DNA from: Acetobacteraceae bacterium
GTDB lineage: Bacteria > Pseudomonadota > Alphaproteobacteria > Acetobacterales > Acetobacteraceae
Assembly: GCA_003133265.1 (NCBI GenBank)
Contig: PKWQ01000018.1
Coordinates: forward strand, 1-7,952
Direction: 5' to 3'
Length of the DNA stretch: 7,952 nucleotides
Under the pieces are notes generated by a model, which searched no databases, had not been told where the DNA came from, and saw nothing but the letters and a program-made list of their open reading frames with translations. Made by a program: the position numbers and the translations under genes. Shown in pieces: positions 5,871 to 7,952 of this stretch. The stretch's first letter is position 1. Each line of letters starts with the position of its first letter.

Positions 5871-7279
5871 CGTCCCGTCAGAATCCGCCCTACCAGCTGG
5901 CGCACGGTCGGGACGAAGCCGTTCGAATAGAACGGGTCGGAGGCGAAGCGATAGGCGTTGTGGCCGGAGAACATCAGGTTGTTCTCCACCGCTTCCGGCT
6001 TGTCGCTGTTGTGCGCGATGTCCTGCAACGTCTTCTGGATGCAGAAGCTGCGCGGATCGGCCTTCTTGCCGGTGCTGTAGTCGGGCTCGTGCTGGCTCCA
6101 GTTGGAGAAGCGGCAGGTCGACAGACAGCCCATGCAGTTCACCTGGTCGGTCTGGATTTCCCGTGACTTCTCAGGCGTGACGAAGATCAGCGTCGAGTCC
6201 GGTGTCCGCAGCGCCTCGGTGTAACCCTGGGCTTCCCACTGACGCACATGGACCAGGTCGGGCGGAGTCAGGAAGACGATACGCCGGCGCGGACCAACGC
6301 CGAATTCCGACACATGCTCGCCCACCGCCTCGGTCGCATAGGCCACCTGGCGGTCGTTGCGCCCGCGCAGTTCATGGATGAAGCTGTTGTTCACCGCGCT
6401 GGAATAGAAGCCGGTCGGACTGAAGTGGTTCAGGAAGACGTCGCCCTCCTTCAGCGTCAGCAGGCGCTGCTTCCAGGCGTCGCCGATCGGGCTTTCCTGG
6501 GTCAGCAGCGCGCGGGTGCCGAACTGGAACGCGATCGGGCCAAGCTCCGGGTTGTCGATCCAGTGCTCCCATTCCTCCAGCCACCAGACGCCGCCGGCCA
6601 TGATGATCGGGGTATCGTGCAGGCCGAATTCGCGCATCTGCTTGCGCAGCGCCAATACACGGGGGAAGGGGTCTTCCGGCTTGGTCGGGTCCTCGCTGTT
6701 GGACAGGCCGTTATGGCCGCCGGCCAGCCAGGGGTCTTCGTAGACCACGCCGCCGAGCAAGGTGGCGGTCTTGTGGTAGGCGCGCTTCCACAGCGCGGCG
6801 AAGGCGCGGGCCGAGGAGATGATCGGGTAATAATGGACGTTGAACCTCGCCGCGATGTCGGACAGGCGATAGGGCATGCCGGCGCCGCAGGTAATCCCAT
6901 GGATCAGCCCCTTGGCGCTCTCCAGCACCTCGGTAATGATCCGCTCCGCGCCGCCCATCTCCCACAGGATATTGGCATGCACGCGGCCCTTGCCGCCCGA
7001 CAGGTCGTGCGCCCGACGGGCCTGGGCCAGCGCGCCCTTGATTGCCCAGGAGATCAGTTCCTCGTGGCGCTCGCGCCGTGTGCGGCCGCTATAGGTCTGC
7101 GGGATCGGCCGGCCCTGATAGTCGTAACTATCCGCGTTCACGGCGCTGAAGGTGCCGACGCCGCCGCCCGCCGCCCAATGGCCGGAGGTAATGCCGTTGG
7201 AGATGGCGACGCCCTTGCCGCCTTCGACCAGCGGCAGCACGTCCACGCCGCCCATGCGGATCGCGTTGATCAACTTCAT
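5867..7279 (-). CDS. Nitronate monooxygenase-like FMN protein with C-terminal cysteine cluster
   Basis: This 470-residue protein resembles the nitronate monooxygenase/2-nitropropane dioxygenase TIM-barrel family, FMN enzymes that oxidise alkyl nitronates. Barrel signatures are GGVGTFSAVNAD (39-50), CGAGMP (131-136), LAGGHNG (185-191) where H189 aligns with the family's conserved histidine, AGGVW (228-232) and FGTRALLTQES (253-263) in the FMN-phosphate region. Typical members are about 320-360 residues. This one carries roughly 110-140 extra residues at the C-terminus, with C382-x2-C385-x3-C389 and, 23 residues later, C413 (SFCIQKTL). That pattern could bind a 4Fe-4S cluster or zinc; this is inference. 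The true substrate is unknown, and nitronate oxidation should not be assumed. ATG 7279 is preceded by AGGGGAA eight bases upstream. It follows pnp on the same strand after 166 bases, and its 3' end overlaps the amidase gene by four bases. Confidence 0.83.
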   Translation of the reverse strand: MKLINAIRMGGVDVLPLVEGGKGVAISNGITSGHWAAGGGVGTFSAVNADSYDYQGRPIPQTYSGRTRRERHEELISWAIKGALAQARRAHDLSGGKGRVHANILWEMGGAERIITEVLESAKGLIHGITCGAGMPYRLSDIAARFNVHYYPIISSARAFAALWKRAYHKTATLLGGVVYEDPWLAGGHNGLSNSEDPTKPEDPFPRVLALRKQMREFGLHDTPIIMAGGVWWLEEWEHWIDNPELGPIAFQFGTRALLTQESPIGDAWKQRLLTLKEGDVFLNHFSPTGFYSSAVNNSFIHELRGRNDRQVAYATEAVGEHVSEFGVGPRRRIVFLTPPDLVHVRQWEAQGYTEALRTPDSTLIFVTPEKSREIQTDQVNCMGCLSTCRFSNWSQHEPDYSTGKKADPRSFCIQKTLQDIAHNSDKPEAVENNLMFSGHNAYRFASDPFYSNGFVPTVRQLVGRILTGR

Positions 7280-7286
7280 GGCCCCG

Positions 7287-7293
7287 TTCCCCT
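7287..7293 (-). promoter_or_regulatory. Ribosome binding site of the nitronate monooxygenase-like gene
   Basis: The minus strand reads AGGGGAA seven bases before the ATG, a good purine-rich Shine-Dalgarno. It supports 7279 as the start of the reading frame. Confidence 0.65.
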
Positions 7294-7312
7294 GTCAGGC
7301 CGTGCCGGGTCC

Positions 7313-7337
7313 GGAGCGCGTATGCACTCGCCGCTCC
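7313..7337. repeat. Inverted repeat GGAGCG-N13-CGCTCC upstream of the flavoprotein gene
   Basis: Six-base perfect arms at 7313-7318 and 7332-7337 are separated by 13 bases, about 35-60 bases before the start codon at 7279. It could be a hairpin in the leader or a regulator site. Arms this short and G+C-rich occur by chance in such DNA, so I give it little weight. Confidence 0.25.
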
Positions 7338-7363
7338 AGCAGTCATTCATCATGTCGTCACGG

Positions 7364-7389
7364 TTGCGTGATCCGGCCCCCGGATGCAA
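7364..7389. repeat. Stem-loop ATCCGG-CCC-CCGGAT with outer TTGC/GCAA pairing
   Basis: A perfect 6-bp stem (7371-7376 with 7380-7385) closes a 3-base loop, and TTGC (7364-7367) can pair with GCAA (7386-7389) with a 3-base bulge on one side. Neither strand has a T-run after it. It lies between pnp and the flavoprotein gene and may contribute to termination, mRNA 3'-end protection or leader structure. Confidence 0.4.
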
Positions 7390-7391
7390 GA

Positions 7392-7408
7392 GCGTCGATG
7401 AACGACGC
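7392..7408 (-). terminator. Candidate weak terminator of pnp
   Basis: Perfect 6-bp stem GCGTCG/CGACGC with a 5-base loop, 38-54 bases past the pnp stop. On the minus strand it is followed by TCTTG, a poor T-tract. It is the best placed of the small hairpins in the gap for ending pnp transcription, but a short stem and weak tract make this tentative. Confidence 0.3.
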
Positions 7409-7427
7409 CGCCGCATTATTGGGGCCG

Positions 7428-7445
7428 GACACGCTTGCGTTTGTC
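7428..7445. repeat. Small hairpin directly after the pnp stop
   Basis: ACGC (7431-7434) pairs with GCGT (7437-7440) over a 2-base loop, and GAC/GTC (7428-7430 with 7443-7445) extends it past a 2-base bulge. It abuts the pnp TGA. The loop is very tight and there is no T-run, so it could be chance. Confidence 0.2.
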
Positions 7446-7952
7446 TCAGACTTCCGGCTGGGCGCTGCCCTCGGCATAGTCGCGCCGCTCGCCGCGTTCC
7501 GGGCGGTCGCCGCGACCCGGCTTGGAGCCGACCTGGTCGGTGATGTCGGCGCCGGTGGCCTGATCGACCACACGCATCGACAACTTCACCTTGCCCCGGT
7601 CGTCGAAGCCGAGAACCTTCACCTTCACCGCATCGCCGACATTGACCACGTCGGTGGTCTTGGCGACGCGGCTCTGCTGCAGCTCGCTGATATGCACGAG
7701 CCCGTCGCGGGAGCCGAGGAAGTTCACGAAGGCGCCGAATTCGGCGGTCTTCACCACCTTGCCGTTGTAGATCACCCCGATCTCCGGCTCGGCGACGATG
7801 CCGCGGATCTTGTCGATCGCCGCCTGCGTCTTCTCGGCGTCGGCCGAGGCGATCTTGATCGTGCCGTCGTCCTCGATGTCGATCTTGCAGCCGGTCTGCT
7901 CGACGATCTCGCGGATCACCTTGCCGCCGGTGCCGATCACTTCGCGGATCTT
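7446..7952 (-). CDS. pnp: Polynucleotide phosphorylase, C-terminal part (5' end outside window)
   Basis: PNPase degrades RNA 3' to 5' by phosphorolysis, alone or in a degradosome. Only the last 168 residues are in the window; the two RNase PH domains lie beyond the right edge. Visible are most of the KH domain with its GxxG loop as IGTGGKVIREI (fragment residues 6-16; IGPGG or IGKGG is more usual) and IEDDGTIKIAS (26-36), then an S1 domain with EFGAFVNF (71-78) and GLVHIS (84-89), ending KVKLSMR. A hydrophilic tail rich in Gly, Arg and Glu follows (about 35 residues, GRGDRPERGERR), as is common in alphaproteobacterial PNPases; in many bacteria such tails contact RNA or degradosome partners. 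The frame stays open to the edge, and the GTG at 7940 is an internal valine codon, not a start. Confidence 0.97.
   Translation of the reverse strand, partial: KIREVIGTGGKVIREIVEQTGCKIDIEDDGTIKIASADAEKTQAAIDKIRGIVAEPEIGVIYNGKVVKTAEFGAFVNFLGSRDGLVHISELQQSRVAKTTDVVNVGDAVKVKVLGFDDRGKVKLSMRVVDQATGADITDQVGSKPGRGDRPERGERRDYAEGSAQPEV

Noticed and set aside
6248..7543. 431-codon open frame on the + strand opposite the flavoprotein gene
   Set aside because: It lies antisense to a well-supported gene, runs past its start and into pnp, and its product is low-complexity with no recognisable motif. Long shadow frames are expected in G+C-rich coding DNA.
1..7952. CRISPR array, tRNA or rRNA gene, IS element, att site
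   Set aside because: No regularly spaced repeats, cloverleaf, transposase frame or flanking direct repeats were seen. The only clear tandem repeat is the two-copy 29-base unit at 2371-2428.

Overview
This is G+C-rich DNA with dense, tightly packed genes, from an alphaproteobacterium. The order trpB-trpA-accD-folC is a familiar alphaproteobacterial arrangement. The S1 domain of the polynucleotide phosphorylase at the right end has an insertion style (NFLGSRDG) seen in that class. The protein flavour suggests Rhodospirillales, perhaps Acetobacteraceae, but no 16S or other marker is present and that rank is an inference.

Layout. Positions 1-3670 (+ strand) are a core biosynthetic operon: the 3' part of trpB (tryptophan synthase beta), trpA (alpha), accD (acetyl-CoA carboxylase carboxyltransferase beta) and folC (folylpoly-/dihydrofolate synthase). 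The trpB stop carries an ATGA overlap, although the likelier trpA start is 18 bases further in. accD overlaps trpA by ATGA. At accD/folC a 29-base imperfect tandem duplication has doubled the GTGA stop/start junction and leaves a 10-codon mini-ORF between the two genes. Positions 3673-4482 (- strand) encode an uronate dehydrogenase-like short-chain oxidoreductase. Positions 4533-5870 (+) encode an amidase-signature hydrolase. Positions 5867-7279 (-) encode a nitronate monooxygenase-like flavoprotein with an unusual C-terminal extension holding a four-cysteine cluster. Positions 7446-7952 (-) are the 3' end of pnp (polynucleotide phosphorylase), cut by the window edge. Between pnp and the flavoprotein gene is a 166-base gap with several small inverted repeats.

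How they fit together. TrpA and TrpB form the alpha2beta2 tryptophan synthase. AccD needs AccA (not in this window) to make malonyl-CoA, and FolC retains folates in the cell as polyglutamates. These are housekeeping functions with translational junctions that overlap or nearly overlap. The next three genes lie on alternating strands and have no shared pathway that I can identify. They look like independent, probably catabolic or detoxifying units between two housekeeping loci. Both convergent gene pairs meet almost or actually stop-on-stop (2-base gap at 3671-3672; 4-base overlap at 5867-5870).

I found no mobile element, CRISPR array, RNA gene or toxin/defence cassette, and nothing that I would call a new system. 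The points most worth a second look are the duplicated accD/folC junction, the cysteine cluster on the nitronate monooxygenase-like protein, and the different leucine codon use of the trpB fragment compared with trpA.
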